Source of the DNA: Burkholderia sp. 4M9327F10
GTDB taxonomy: Bacteria; Pseudomonadota; Gammaproteobacteria; Burkholderiales; Burkholderiaceae
Direction of reading: 5' to 3'
DNA: 64,000 nucleotides
Assembly: GCF_005503145.1 (NCBI RefSeq)
Contig: NZ_SCNV01000034.1
Coordinates: 17,183-81,182, forward strand
Part shown: positions 32,239-40,050 of the stretch, piece after piece
Layout of the letters: each line of letters starts with the position of its first letter
Position numbering within the stretch: position 1 is the first letter of the stretch
The notes under the pieces: generated by a model
Databases searched by the model: none
Seen by the model: the letters and a program-made list of their open reading frames with translations, nothing else
What the model was told of the DNA's origin: nothing
Program-made: the position numbers and the translations under genes

Positions 32239-33864
32239 ATGGCTGTCATCCGTTCCGATCGTCCTCTCGACTGGCGTCAGATTGCGGCGGTGGCCGCGGG
32301 CGCGCCACTCGAGCTTTCCGCCGATGCGCGGGCGCGCATCGCCGCGGCGCATGTCCTCGTCGAACAGATTGTCGAGCACGGGATTCGCGCCTATGGCGTG
32401 AACACCGGCGTAGGCGCGCTGTGCGATGTGATCGTCTCGCCGTCCCAACAGCGCAGCTTGTCGCGCAATATCCTGATGAGCCATGCGGTGGGCGTGGGCA
32501 CGCCGCTCGGCGCCACCGAAACGCGCGCGATCATCGCCGCGGCGCTCAATAATTTCGCCCACGGCCATTCGGGCATCCGGCTCGCGGTCGCCGAGCAACT
32601 GGTGGCGCTGCTCGATGCCGATTGCCTGCCCGAAGTGCCGGCGTTCGGCTCGGTCGGCTATCTGAGCCATATGGCGCATATCGCGCTGGTGTGCATCGGC
32701 GAGGGCCATGCGCGCTATCGCGGCGAGCGCATCAGCGGCCGTGAGGCGTTGCAGCGGCTCGGCCTCGAACCGCTCGTGCTCGACGCCAAGGAGGGGCTCA
32801 GTCTCGTCAACGGTACGCCTTGTGTGACCGGGCTTGCGGCGCTTGCGCTGGCGCGCGCCGAGCGGCTGCTCGACTGGACCGACGCGGTTGCCGCCATGAG
32901 CTTCGAAAACCTGCGCGGCCAGCTGGCGGCGTTCGATGCCGAATCGCTGGCTCTGCGAATCTCGCCGGGTCTGAATCGGGTTGGCGAAAGAATGCGCGGC
33001 GCGCTCGCCGAGAGCGGCATCCTTGCTGCGGTGGTCGGCCAGCGCACGCAGGATCCGCTTAGCATGCGGACCATTCCCCACGTGCACGGCGCGGCCCGCG
33101 ACGTGCTCAGCGCGACGGCGGACGTCGTCAACCGTGAACTGGCGTCGATCACCGACAATCCGATCGTCGCCGGTACGCCCGAAGCGCCGCGCGTCTATTC
33201 GCAGGCTCACGCGGTGGGCGCTTCGATTGCACTGGCGATGGACGGCCTCTCCACTGCGATTGCCCAGGTCGCGGCGATGGCTGAGCGGCGCCTCGACCGC
33301 CTCGTCAACCCGCTGGTAAGCGGCTTGCCGGCCTTCCTCGCGGAACCGGGCGGCACCTGTTCCGGCTTCATGATTGCGCAGTACACGGCCGCTTCGCTGG
33401 TGGCGCAGAACCGGCGCCTCGCGGTGCCCGCGAGCCTGGACGGCGGCATCACCTCCGGCTTGCAGGAAGATCATCTGTGCCATGCGACGCCCGCGGCGCT
33501 CAAGGCGCTGGAGATCATCGACAATGCCGGCCGGATTGTCGCCATCGAACTGCTGGCGGCTGCCCAGGCTTACGACCTGCAAACGCTCGATGCAGCACGC
33601 GCGCCGTACACTGATTCTCTGTGGCGGGACGTGCGCAGGACCGTGCCGACGTATCGCGACGACCGGCCGCTCGCCGAGGACATGGCGCTGGCGTTTCGCA
33701 TGATCGCCGATAGCGCGCCGCCGCCGCTGCCGAACCCTGGTAAGATGCGGCCTGCGGTCGCCAGTGCCGGAGCGGACGCCGGTTCTGAACCGGACGCCGG
33801 CGCGAATCCTACAGCATCCACTACGCCTGGTGTCGCCGCCCGCGACCTGCGATCGGCGGCATGA
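32239..33864 (+). CDS. Aromatic amino-acid lyase (HAL/PAL) homologue lacking the MIO triad
   Basis: A 541-aa protein with the histidine ammonia-lyase fold. AYGVNTGVG with Tyr52 (equivalent to the active Tyr53), LSLVNGTP, the TQDP...R block and LQEDH are retained. The cofactor loop is not: where HutH has GSVGASGDLAP, this protein reads GSVGYLSHMA (residues 137-146), three residues shorter and without the Ala-Ser-Gly that cyclises to MIO. The catalytic tyrosine of QDPYSLR is Leu274. It therefore cannot be an ordinary histidine ammonia-lyase. A cofactor-free elimination, such as the ergothionase-type loss of trimethylamine, is a possible role. The last 45 residues are a low-complexity tail. Confidence 0.8.
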   Translation: MAVIRSDRPLDWRQIAAVAAGAPLELSADARARIAAAHVLVEQIVEHGIRAYGVNTGVGALCDVIVSPSQQRSLSRNILMSHAVGVGTPLGATETRAIIAAALNNFAHGHSGIRLAVAEQLVALLDADCLPEVPAFGSVGYLSHMAHIALVCIGEGHARYRGERISGREALQRLGLEPLVLDAKEGLSLVNGTPCVTGLAALALARAERLLDWTDAVAAMSFENLRGQLAAFDAESLALRISPGLNRVGERMRGALAESGILAAVVGQRTQDPLSMRTIPHVHGAARDVLSATADVVNRELASITDNPIVAGTPEAPRVYSQAHAVGASIALAMDGLSTAIAQVAAMAERRLDRLVNPLVSGLPAFLAEPGGTCSGFMIAQYTAASLVAQNRRLAVPASLDGGITSGLQEDHLCHATPAALKALEIIDNAGRIVAIELLAAAQAYDLQTLDAARAPYTDSLWRDVRRTVPTYRDDRPLAEDMALAFRMIADSAPPPLPNPGKMRPAVASAGADAGSEPDAGANPTASTTPGVAARDLRSAA

Positions 33865-34739
33865 CAGGGTCGATCGACCCTCCAGCCGGTGCGGCCGGCC
33901 TACCCGCCGGGCGCATTGGCGTATTGCGTACCACCCACGAGGTCGACGTGAATATGAATATAAGCAACACGCCATTCGAAACTGCCGAGGACCGTGCCGG
34001 CCACGCCGGCGAAGCGATCGCGAAGGAGCCGGCAACAAGGGAGCCGGCCAAGGCGACGCCTGCCTACGAGCAGATCAAACGCTATGTGGTCAAGCGGATC
34101 GCCGAAGGGGACTGGAAACCGGGCGGATTGATTCCATCGGAAACTGAACTGGTCAAGGAGTTCGGCGTGGCGCGCATGACGGTGTCGCGCGCGCTGCGCG
34201 AGCTGACTGCCGAACGGGTGCTGACGCGCGTGCAAGGCTCCGGCACCTTCGTCGCGCCACAGCGCTACGAATCGACGGTGCTCGAAATTCGCAATATCGC
34301 CGACGAGATCGCCGCGCGTGGCCATCGCCACATGGCGCACGTGCTGGCGCTCGAACCGAGCGAGGATCCGCAGGCGCTCGACGCGCTGGGTCTTGCCGCC
34401 GGGCCGGCATTTCACTCGCGCATCGTGCATAGCGAAGAAGGCGAGCCGATCCAGTACGAGGACCGCTACGTCAATCCCAAGGTGTTCCCCGAGTATCTGC
34501 AACAGGACTTCACGGTCGAAACGCCGAATCACTACATGGTGCGGCTGGCGCCGATCCAGCGGGCGGAGTTTCGCATCTACGCGCAAAAGCCCGACGCCCA
34601 TGTGCGCCGGCATTTGCTGATGGAGATCGGCGAGCCGTGTTTGCTGCTATGGCGCCGCACGTGGGTCGGCGAAGCGGTGGCGACTTCGGTGCAGTTGTGG
34701 CATCCCGCTTCGCGCTTCCATCTGGCGGGCAACGTCTGA
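33861..34739 (+). CDS. GntR-family regulator, HutC/UTRA type (first of two)
   Basis: A 292-aa repressor-type protein. An N-terminal wHTH (YEQIKRYVVKRIAEGDWKPGGLIPSETELVKEFGVARMTVSRALREL, about 73-118) precedes a UTRA effector domain with RIVHSEEGEPIQYEDRYVNPKVFPEYLQQDF, closely like HutC of the histidine pathway. The ATG overlaps the lyase stop as ATGA; a second ATG at 33954 would remove 31 non-conserved residues. It is the last gene of the operon and probably acts on the TTGTCTAGACAA-like sites upstream of 28862. Confidence 0.87.
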   Translation: MTGSIDPPAGAAGLPAGRIGVLRTTHEVDVNMNISNTPFETAEDRAGHAGEAIAKEPATREPAKATPAYEQIKRYVVKRIAEGDWKPGGLIPSETELVKEFGVARMTVSRALRELTAERVLTRVQGSGTFVAPQRYESTVLEIRNIADEIAARGHRHMAHVLALEPSEDPQALDALGLAAGPAFHSRIVHSEEGEPIQYEDRYVNPKVFPEYLQQDFTVETPNHYMVRLAPIQRAEFRIYAQKPDAHVRRHLLMEIGEPCLLLWRRTWVGEAVATSVQLWHPASRFHLAGNV

Positions 34740-34749
34740 TTGCGGCGCG

Positions 34750-34766
34750 GGCCCGACGCACGGGCC
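34750..34766. terminator. Hairpin between convergent regulator genes
   Basis: GGCCCG-ACGCA-CGGGCC is a 6-bp GC-rich stem with a 5-nt loop in the 34-bp gap between two convergent stop codons. It could stop both transcripts, but no T-run follows on either side, so its strength is uncertain. Confidence 0.35.
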
Positions 34767-34773
34767 GCTACAC

Positions 34774-35649
34774 TCAGCCCTGGCGTTGCGACATGTCCGG
34801 TGTGAACCGGCAGCCCAGCCGGTAGCGCGAGCCCGGATGCACGAAGCGGGCGAACGTTACCGCCACGCCGCTGGTCCAGGTCCGGCGCACCAGCGTCAGG
34901 CACGGCTCCTCCGGGCGGATTTCCAGTAGAGCGGCTTCAGCGGGCGTCGGCAGCCCGGCGTCGACGACGTGTTCGACATCGTGGGCCGGCACGACGTTGT
35001 AGAGATACTCGGACGGCCGGATCGCCGCGAAGTCCTGCTGCAGAAATTCCGGTGCGGTAGCGGGATTCACGTAGCGGTCTTCGAGCTGTACCGGCAAGCC
35101 GTTTTCGCGGTGCACGCAGATCACATGAAACACCGAGGCGCCAGGCGCGAGACCCAAGGCGTTCGATACCACCACCGGCGCGGTCTCGCGTTGCTTGAGC
35201 AGCGTTTCATAGCTGTATTCGTGGCCGCGCGAGCGGATCTCGTCGCCGATATGGGCGATCATCAGCAAGGTGGATTGCGGCTTGGCTTCGGCGACGAAGG
35301 TGCCCACGCCCGAGACTCGCGTCAGCAATCCTTCTTCGGCGAGTTCGCGCAATGCCCGGTTGACGGTCATGCGTGACACGCCGAGCTCCGCTACCAGGTC
35401 CAGCTCCGAGGGAATGCGGTCGCCGGGCTGCCGCGCGCCTGATTCGATGGTCCTGCGGATGTGGCTCTTGACCTGTTCGTAGCGTGTGGTGGGATGGTCG
35501 GGAATGTCGAGCGCGTTGAGCGCCGCGCTGGCTGTTTCGCGCGTTGCAGCACGAGTCACGGCGCGAGTTGCGGCACGGGTAGCTGCGCGGGTCGCCGCGG
35601 CGCGCGTTGCCGGCCGGGGGGCCATGCCGCGGGCGACGCGCGGGCTCAT
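34774..35649 (-). CDS. GntR-family regulator, HutC/UTRA type (second of two)
   Basis: A 291-aa regulator homologous to its convergent neighbour. The wHTH is RYEQVKSHIRRTIESGARQPGDRIPSELDLVAELGVSRMTVNRALREL, and the UTRA domain has HRENGLPVQLEDRYVNPATAPEFLQQDF. The first 45 residues are unusual: a run of Ala-Thr-Arg units encoded by a 12-bp repeat at 35539-35613. The start overlaps the upstream ATPase stop by 4 bp, so it ends the second ABC operon. The GTATATAC dyads at 38832 and 38942 are its likely operators. Confidence 0.87.
   Translation of the reverse strand: MSPRVARGMAPRPATRAAATRAATRAATRAVTRAATRETASAALNALDIPDHPTTRYEQVKSHIRRTIESGARQPGDRIPSELDLVAELGVSRMTVNRALRELAEEGLLTRVSGVGTFVAEAKPQSTLLMIAHIGDEIRSRGHEYSYETLLKQRETAPVVVSNALGLAPGASVFHVICVHRENGLPVQLEDRYVNPATAPEFLQQDFAAIRPSEYLYNVVPAHDVEHVVDAGLPTPAEAALLEIRPEEPCLTLVRRTWTSGVAVTFARFVHPGSRYRLGCRFTPDMSQRQG
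35539..35613 (-). repeat. Degenerate 12-bp tandem repeat in the HutC-type gene
   Basis: Five adjacent 12-bp units at 35539-35598 and one more at 35602-35613 encode Ala/Thr/Arg-rich repeats in the N-terminal extension of the regulator. Units differ at several bases, which suggests an old slippage expansion. The basic peptide may add non-specific DNA contact. Confidence 0.6.
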
Positions 35650-36512
35650 GCCGGGCCCACCTCGTCGGCGCCCTGGGTCCAGAAGGCGTTGCGGTCGAAG
35701 TAGTTCTGCAGGAACTGGCGCAGGCGCGGCTGGCCGGCATCGTGAAAGACCTCGCGCGGTTTGCCCGTTACGGCGATGCGGCCCTGATCGATAAACACCA
35801 CCTTGTCGGCCACTTGCGCAGCGAAGCCCATTTCATGCGTGACCACCGCCATCGTCATGCCATCGCGCGCCAGTTGTTTCATCACCTGCAGCACCTCGCC
35901 GACCAGTTCGGGGTCGAGCGCCGAGGTGGGTTCGTCGAACAGCATGATGTGCGGCTCCATGGCGAGCGCCCGCGCAATCGCCACGCGTTGCTGCTGGCCG
36001 CCCGAAAGCTTCACCGGATACGCGTCCGCCTTGTGAGCCAGACCGACCGTTTCGAGCATCGCATGAGCGCGGCGGCGCGCTTCGTCGCGCGACAGATGCC
36101 GCACCCGCAGCAATGCCTCCATCACGTTGCCGAGCGCGCTCATATGCGGCCACAGGTTGAACTGCTGGAACACCATGCCGACATTGCGCCGCACGCGGTT
36201 GATTTCGCCCTGCGAGGCGCGCACGCGGCGGCCGTTGCGCTCCGTGTAGCCGAGCAGTTCGCCTTCGATGCGCACGTCGCCTTGATCGTAGGTTTCGAGC
36301 GCGGCGAGACAACGCAGCAGTGTGCTTTTGCCGGACCCCGACGGCCCGATGATGCAGACCACTTCGGAGCGGGCAATCTGCAGATCGATGCCGCGCAGCA
36401 CTTCGACTTCGCCGAAGCGCTTGCGCAGGTCGCGTACCTCGATCAGCGGCGTGCCGCGATCCGGGGCTGCGGTGGTGGGAGCGGAGGTCGGCATGTCGGC
36501 TAGGGCGTTCAT
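35646..36512 (-). CDS. Polar amino-acid ABC transporter, ATP-binding protein (second system)
   Basis: A 288-aa ATPase with Walker A GPSGSGKST, Q-loop MVFQQFNLWPHM, LSGGQQQRVAIARALAM, Walker B IMLFDEPTSALDPE and VVTHEMGFA. It is a GlnQ/HisP-type subunit with an N-terminal extension of about 20 residues. The ATG at 36512 fits the family; a 44-residue longer reading does not. It lies 19 bp downstream of its permease gene and overlaps the HutC-type regulator by 4 bp. Confidence 0.9.
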   Translation of the reverse strand: MNALADMPTSAPTTAAPDRGTPLIEVRDLRKRFGEVEVLRGIDLQIARSEVVCIIGPSGSGKSTLLRCLAALETYDQGDVRIEGELLGYTERNGRRVRASQGEINRVRRNVGMVFQQFNLWPHMSALGNVMEALLRVRHLSRDEARRRAHAMLETVGLAHKADAYPVKLSGGQQQRVAIARALAMEPHIMLFDEPTSALDPELVGEVLQVMKQLARDGMTMAVVTHEMGFAAQVADKVVFIDQGRIAVTGKPREVFHDAGQPRLRQFLQNYFDRNAFWTQGADEVGPA

Positions 36513-36531
36513 CGATAGATCCGGAGGGTGT

Positions 36532-37194
36532 TCATGCCATGAAGCGCGCGATCCGGGCTTCGGCCCACATGCCGGCACGCGAGGTGAGCTCGACGAGCGC
36601 GAGGTAGCACGCGCACAGCGCCAGCAGCGTTTCGACAAAGGCAAAGGTAGCCGAGCCGATGCCGGTCAGCACGAAGGTGAGTTCGGGCACCGTGACGATC
36701 GACAGCACAGCCGTTTCCTTGCTGAGCACGATGATCAGGTTGGTCAACGCCGGGACGATCAGCACCAGCATTTGCGGCACCTGGATGCGCAGCACCGCTT
36801 GCCAGCGCGAAAGACCGAGACACGAGGCTGCTTCGAGGTGGCCGGGTGGCACCGACTGGAAGCCCGAGCGAAACGCCTCGGCAAAATAGGCGCTGCCGTA
36901 CAGCCCCAGTCCGAGGACACCGGCGGTCATCGGTTCGAGCGTGAGGCCGAACGAAGGGCCGCCGTAGTAGAGCAGGAATAGCTGCACCAGAAACGGCGTG
37001 CCGCGAAAGAGTTCGATATAGAAACGCAGCAGCCCCCGCACCCAGCGCCCGCAAAAGAGTTGCAGCACCGCAATCAGAAAGCCGATCAGCATGCCGATGA
37101 CGACGCCCGCCGCCCACGTGCCGACGGTCGTGGCGAGACCCGCCGCAATCGGCTGCAGGTTGTGAGTAATGACGGTGGGGTCGAATTGCTGCAT
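36532..37194 (-). CDS. Polar amino-acid ABC transporter permease (second system, subunit 2)
   Basis: A 220-aa permease with about five helices. FYIELFRGTPFLVQLFLLYYGGPSFG and the EAA-type loop GHLEAASCLGLSRWQAVLRIQVPQ identify a HisMQ-family subunit. The ATG at 37194 gives the normal length; the frame stays open far upstream but runs through the preceding permease gene and is not used. It is 23 bp from that gene. Confidence 0.88.
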   Translation of the reverse strand: MQQFDPTVITHNLQPIAAGLATTVGTWAAGVVIGMLIGFLIAVLQLFCGRWVRGLLRFYIELFRGTPFLVQLFLLYYGGPSFGLTLEPMTAGVLGLGLYGSAYFAEAFRSGFQSVPPGHLEAASCLGLSRWQAVLRIQVPQMLVLIVPALTNLIIVLSKETAVLSIVTVPELTFVLTGIGSATFAFVETLLALCACYLALVELTSRAGMWAEARIARFMA

Positions 37195-37217
37195 GACTGA
37201 GATCTCGGCTCGGGCCT

Positions 37218-37868
37218 TCAGGCCTGCTGCAAACGGTGCTCGGCGCCGTGAGCGACCAGCGCGAGTGCACCGCAGATGACGAAATAAATCAGCCCGGCGG
37301 CGAGATACGCTTCGAGCGGACGATAGGTGCTGGCGGCGATGTTCTGCGCGGTGCGCGTCAGCTCCGCCACGCCGACCACCGAGATCAGCGACGAAGCCTT
37401 GATCAGCAGCACCATTTCGTTGACGAGCGAGGGCAGTGTGAGGCGGAAGGCCTGCGGCACCTGAATCCGGCGCAGCATGTCGAACGGCGACATGCCGAGC
37501 ATGCGCGCGGCTTCGATGTGCCCCGGTGGAATGCTCAGAAAGCCGCCGCGCAGAATCTCGGCGATATAGGACGCGGAGCACAGCGACACCGCGCTGATGG
37601 CCGCGACGAGCGGTGAGACGTTGATGCCGGCAAACGGCAGCAGGTAATACACGAGCAGCAGTTGCACCAGCATCGGCACGCCGCGAAAGAAGAACACATA
37701 GGCGCCGCCGAACATGCGCGCCGCGCGATGCGCCGAGAGCCGCGCCGAGCACACGCCGATTGCCACAAAGAAACCGATCACGAGCCCGGTGAGCGAAATG
37801 CCGACCGTCGCCACGGCCGCGTGCAGCAGCAGCGGCAGACCCTGTAGAAAGACCGTCAGGCTGAACAT
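37218..37868 (-). CDS. Polar amino-acid ABC transporter permease (second system, subunit 1)
   Basis: A 216-aa permease with a GVPMLVQLLLVYYLLPFAGI block and the coupling loop GHIEAARMLGMSPFDMLRRIQVPQAFRLTLP. It forms the transmembrane pore together with the following subunit. The MFSLTVFLQG start at 37868 is chosen because the ten upstream residues are hydrophilic and not family-like. It follows the binding-protein gene by 73 bp. Confidence 0.87.
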   Translation of the reverse strand: MFSLTVFLQGLPLLLHAAVATVGISLTGLVIGFFVAIGVCSARLSAHRAARMFGGAYVFFFRGVPMLVQLLLVYYLLPFAGINVSPLVAAISAVSLCSASYIAEILRGGFLSIPPGHIEAARMLGMSPFDMLRRIQVPQAFRLTLPSLVNEMVLLIKASSLISVVGVAELTRTAQNIAASTYRPLEAYLAAGLIYFVICGALALVAHGAEHRLQQA

Positions 37869-37941
37869 GTGTCGGGCACCCGCTGGAAGACAGGGCAACG
37901 CGCGGCCGCGGAGTCAGGCCGGCCGCGCGCCGCCCGACTGA

Positions 37942-38766
37942 TCAATAGTTCGGTGCAGGCATCGTGGTCGGGGCATCCATTGCAACGCCGAACCACTTCT
38001 TCTGCAAGGCGGCAAGGCGTCCGTCATTGTGCATCTTGACCAGCGCGGCGTTGAACGCATCGTCGAGCGACTGGCTGTCCGCGTCCTTGCGCATGCAATA
38101 AGCGAAGTAGACCTTGGCGCCGAACGGCGGCTGCACGACCGCGAAGGTCTCGGGCCGCTGCTTCGCCACGTAGGCGATGTTCGTCATCGAGTTGGCGACC
38201 GCGGCGATGCGGCCTGCGGCGAGGTCGGCATAGGCCTGGTTGTTGTCGACGTATTCGCGGACTTCAGGCGGTTTCGGCAGCGTGGCGATATACGACTTCA
38301 ACTGGTCGAGCTGCGCTGAGCCCTTGCCCGCGCCGACCGTCTTGCCGGAGATATCGGACGATTGCTTGAGCGAGCTGTCGCTGGCGCGTTTGAGCAGTGC
38401 GTCGGTGGCGTCGGCGATCGGCAGCGTGTAGGTGTAGCGCTCCATGCGCGCTTTCGTCACCGTGAGCGGGCCGCCGACCATGTCGAACTTGCCGGCTTCG
38501 AGACCGGGCAGCACGCTCGGCCAGGGCAGGTCGATGAAGCGCACCTTCACGCCCAGTTCCTTGCCGATCTCGGCGAACAGGTCCTTGTTGAAACCGGCCT
38601 GCTGACCGTTCTCAAGGAAGTCGAACGGTGCAAACTGCATTTCGGTACCCACTACCAGCTCGCCGGCCTGCTTGACCTTGGCAAGCTGATCGGCATGCGC
38701 GGCGACGCTCGCCGTACACAACGCCAACATCACTAAACGACACTTCCAGCCTGCAAGGATGCTCAT
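37942..38766 (-). CDS. Polar amino-acid ABC transporter, periplasmic binding protein (second system)
   Basis: A 274-aa family 3 binding protein. A signal peptide ends near ASVAAHA (residue 25). The mature part has VVGTEMQFAPFDFLENGQQAGFNKDL, WPSVLPGLEAGKFDMVGGPLTVTKAR and the hinge block AYADLAAGRIAAVANS. The SITPER-type arginine segment is changed to LTVTKARMER, so its specificity differs from the neighbour at 28862. The true start is 38766; the frame stays open for 1.7 kb further but that part is antisense to real genes. First gene of the leftward operon. Confidence 0.87.
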   Translation of the reverse strand: MSILAGWKCRLVMLALCTASVAAHADQLAKVKQAGELVVGTEMQFAPFDFLENGQQAGFNKDLFAEIGKELGVKVRFIDLPWPSVLPGLEAGKFDMVGGPLTVTKARMERYTYTLPIADATDALLKRASDSSLKQSSDISGKTVGAGKGSAQLDQLKSYIATLPKPPEVREYVDNNQAYADLAAGRIAAVANSMTNIAYVAKQRPETFAVVQPPFGAKVYFAYCMRKDADSQSLDDAFNAALVKMHNDGRLAALQKKWFGVAMDAPTTMPAPNY

Positions 38767-38831
38767 ACGATTCTCCGGTTGGCAAAGCGGTGTCGCGCAG
38801 AATCGAGCCAGGGCGCGCGGTATGCGAGGCA

Positions 38832-38839
38832 GTATATAC
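38832..38839. promoter_or_regulatory. HutC-type operator (GTATATAC), left site
   Basis: A perfect GT-N-TA-N-AC dyad within CAGTATATACCG, 66 bp upstream of the binding-protein start. It pairs with the site at 38942, suggesting that one regulator controls both divergent units. Confidence 0.5.
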
Positions 38840-38941
38840 CGCAGTTTTTGCGCGAAATAAATAATCGTGTTGTGCGCTGCAAGGCGCATTGCCGGTACAT
38901 GATGAGTCACTGAAACGTCCCTTGCGAAGGGGCTTTTGGCG

Positions 38942-38949
38942 GTATATAC
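38942..38949. promoter_or_regulatory. HutC-type operator (GTATATAC), right site
   Basis: The same dyad core within CGGTATATACAA, 117 bp upstream of the oxygenase start. The two sites are 110 bp apart centre to centre in the 300-bp divergent region, which has no gene of its own. Confidence 0.5.
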
Positions 38950-39066
38950 AACTGGGAACGCGTGTGGGCCGCCAGGCATTTTGCAAGGTGTTCGAAGTAT
39001 CGGCGGCGCACGTATTCCTCTGCTCATTGATGAGTCTGGTCCGCTACGCCTTTCAGGAGTATTGCG

Positions 39067-40050
39067 ATGCCGCCGGTTACCCGCATTCCACTCATTGACC
39101 TTGCCGGCGTGCGAGCCGGCGATCCCGGCGCGATGGCGCGGGTCGGCCGTGAGATTCACGACGCCTGCACGACGCTCGGCTTTTTCTACATCGTCAATCA
39201 CGGTGTGCCGCAGGCGGTGATCGACGCGGCCGAGCAGGCGGCCCGCCGGTTCTTTGCGTTTCCCGTGGAGACCAAACGGCGCGCGAAGGTGAATCAGCGG
39301 CATCGCGGTTTCAATGCGCTGGGCGACGCCACCATGTATCAGGCGAAACGTCCCGACTACAAGGAGTTTTTCAGCATCGGCCTTGAGCTGCCGGAGGACG
39401 ACCCGGATGTGCTGGCCGGCCAGGCGCTGCGCGGCCCGAATAACTGGCCGGACTTCATGCCTGAGTTGCGCCCGGCGCTGTATGGCTACTACGAAGAGGT
39501 GGCACGGTGCGGCGCCGATCTGTTGCGCGCGGTGGCGGTCAGTCTCGGCGTCGACGAGCAGTTCTTCGCGCCGCGCTATACCAAGCGGATGCAGCGCACC
39601 CAGATGGTCTACTACCCGCCGCAGCCGCCGCAGTCGGATGCCGACCAGTTCGGCGTGGCGCCGCATACCGACTATGGCTGCATTACGCTGCTGTGGCAGG
39701 ACCAGGTGGGCGGCCTGCAGGTGCGCGAGATTGCCAACGACACATGGGTCGAAGCGCCGCCCATCCCCGGCAGCTTTGTCGTCAATGTCGGCGACCTGCT
39801 CGCGCGCTGGACCAACGACCGCTTTCGCTCGACGCTGCATCGCGTCATCAACGCGTCCGGTCGTGAGCGTTATTCGATTGCGACGTTCTATGATCCGACC
39901 TACGGCGCGTTGGTCGATCCGCGTGAGCTTGGCGCCAGCGAGGCCGAAATCAAGTATCAACCGGTCGCAGCCGGCGACTACATTCTTGGGCGGATCAACG
40001 ATTCGATGGGTTATCGAAAGAAGCAGGCGGCGCAGGGGACGACAGTATGA
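39067..40050 (+). CDS. 2-oxoglutarate/Fe(II)-dependent oxygenase (IPNS/flavonol-synthase type)
   Basis: A 327-aa non-heme iron oxygenase. The DIOX_N part includes HDACTTLGFFYIVNHGVPQAV; the catalytic part has the iron ligands His200 and Asp202 (APHTDYGC) and His258 (STLHRVIN), with Arg268 of RYSI for the co-substrate. Such enzymes hydroxylate or desaturate small molecules. An AGGAG site precedes the ATG. It is divergent from the second ABC operon and overlaps the FAD-oxidase gene by 4 bp, so the imported compound is a likely substrate. Confidence 0.88.
   Translation: MPPVTRIPLIDLAGVRAGDPGAMARVGREIHDACTTLGFFYIVNHGVPQAVIDAAEQAARRFFAFPVETKRRAKVNQRHRGFNALGDATMYQAKRPDYKEFFSIGLELPEDDPDVLAGQALRGPNNWPDFMPELRPALYGYYEEVARCGADLLRAVAVSLGVDEQFFAPRYTKRMQRTQMVYYPPQPPQSDADQFGVAPHTDYGCITLLWQDQVGGLQVREIANDTWVEAPPIPGSFVVNVGDLLARWTNDRFRSTLHRVINASGRERYSIATFYDPTYGALVDPRELGASEAEIKYQPVAAGDYILGRINDSMGYRKKQAAQGTTV

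Noticed and set aside
32239..33864. Annotation as a functional histidine ammonia-lyase (hutH)
   Set aside because: The MIO-forming triad and the second catalytic tyrosine are absent and no other hut catabolic gene is nearby.
32212..34038. Leftward 608-codon open frame opposite the lyase homologue
   Set aside because: Composition is basic and repetitive, with no ribosome site or domain; the plus strand has a clear lyase and regulator.
34750..34766. Strong bidirectional Rho-independent terminator
   Set aside because: The stem is good, but neither strand has a following T-run, so it is listed only as a weak candidate.
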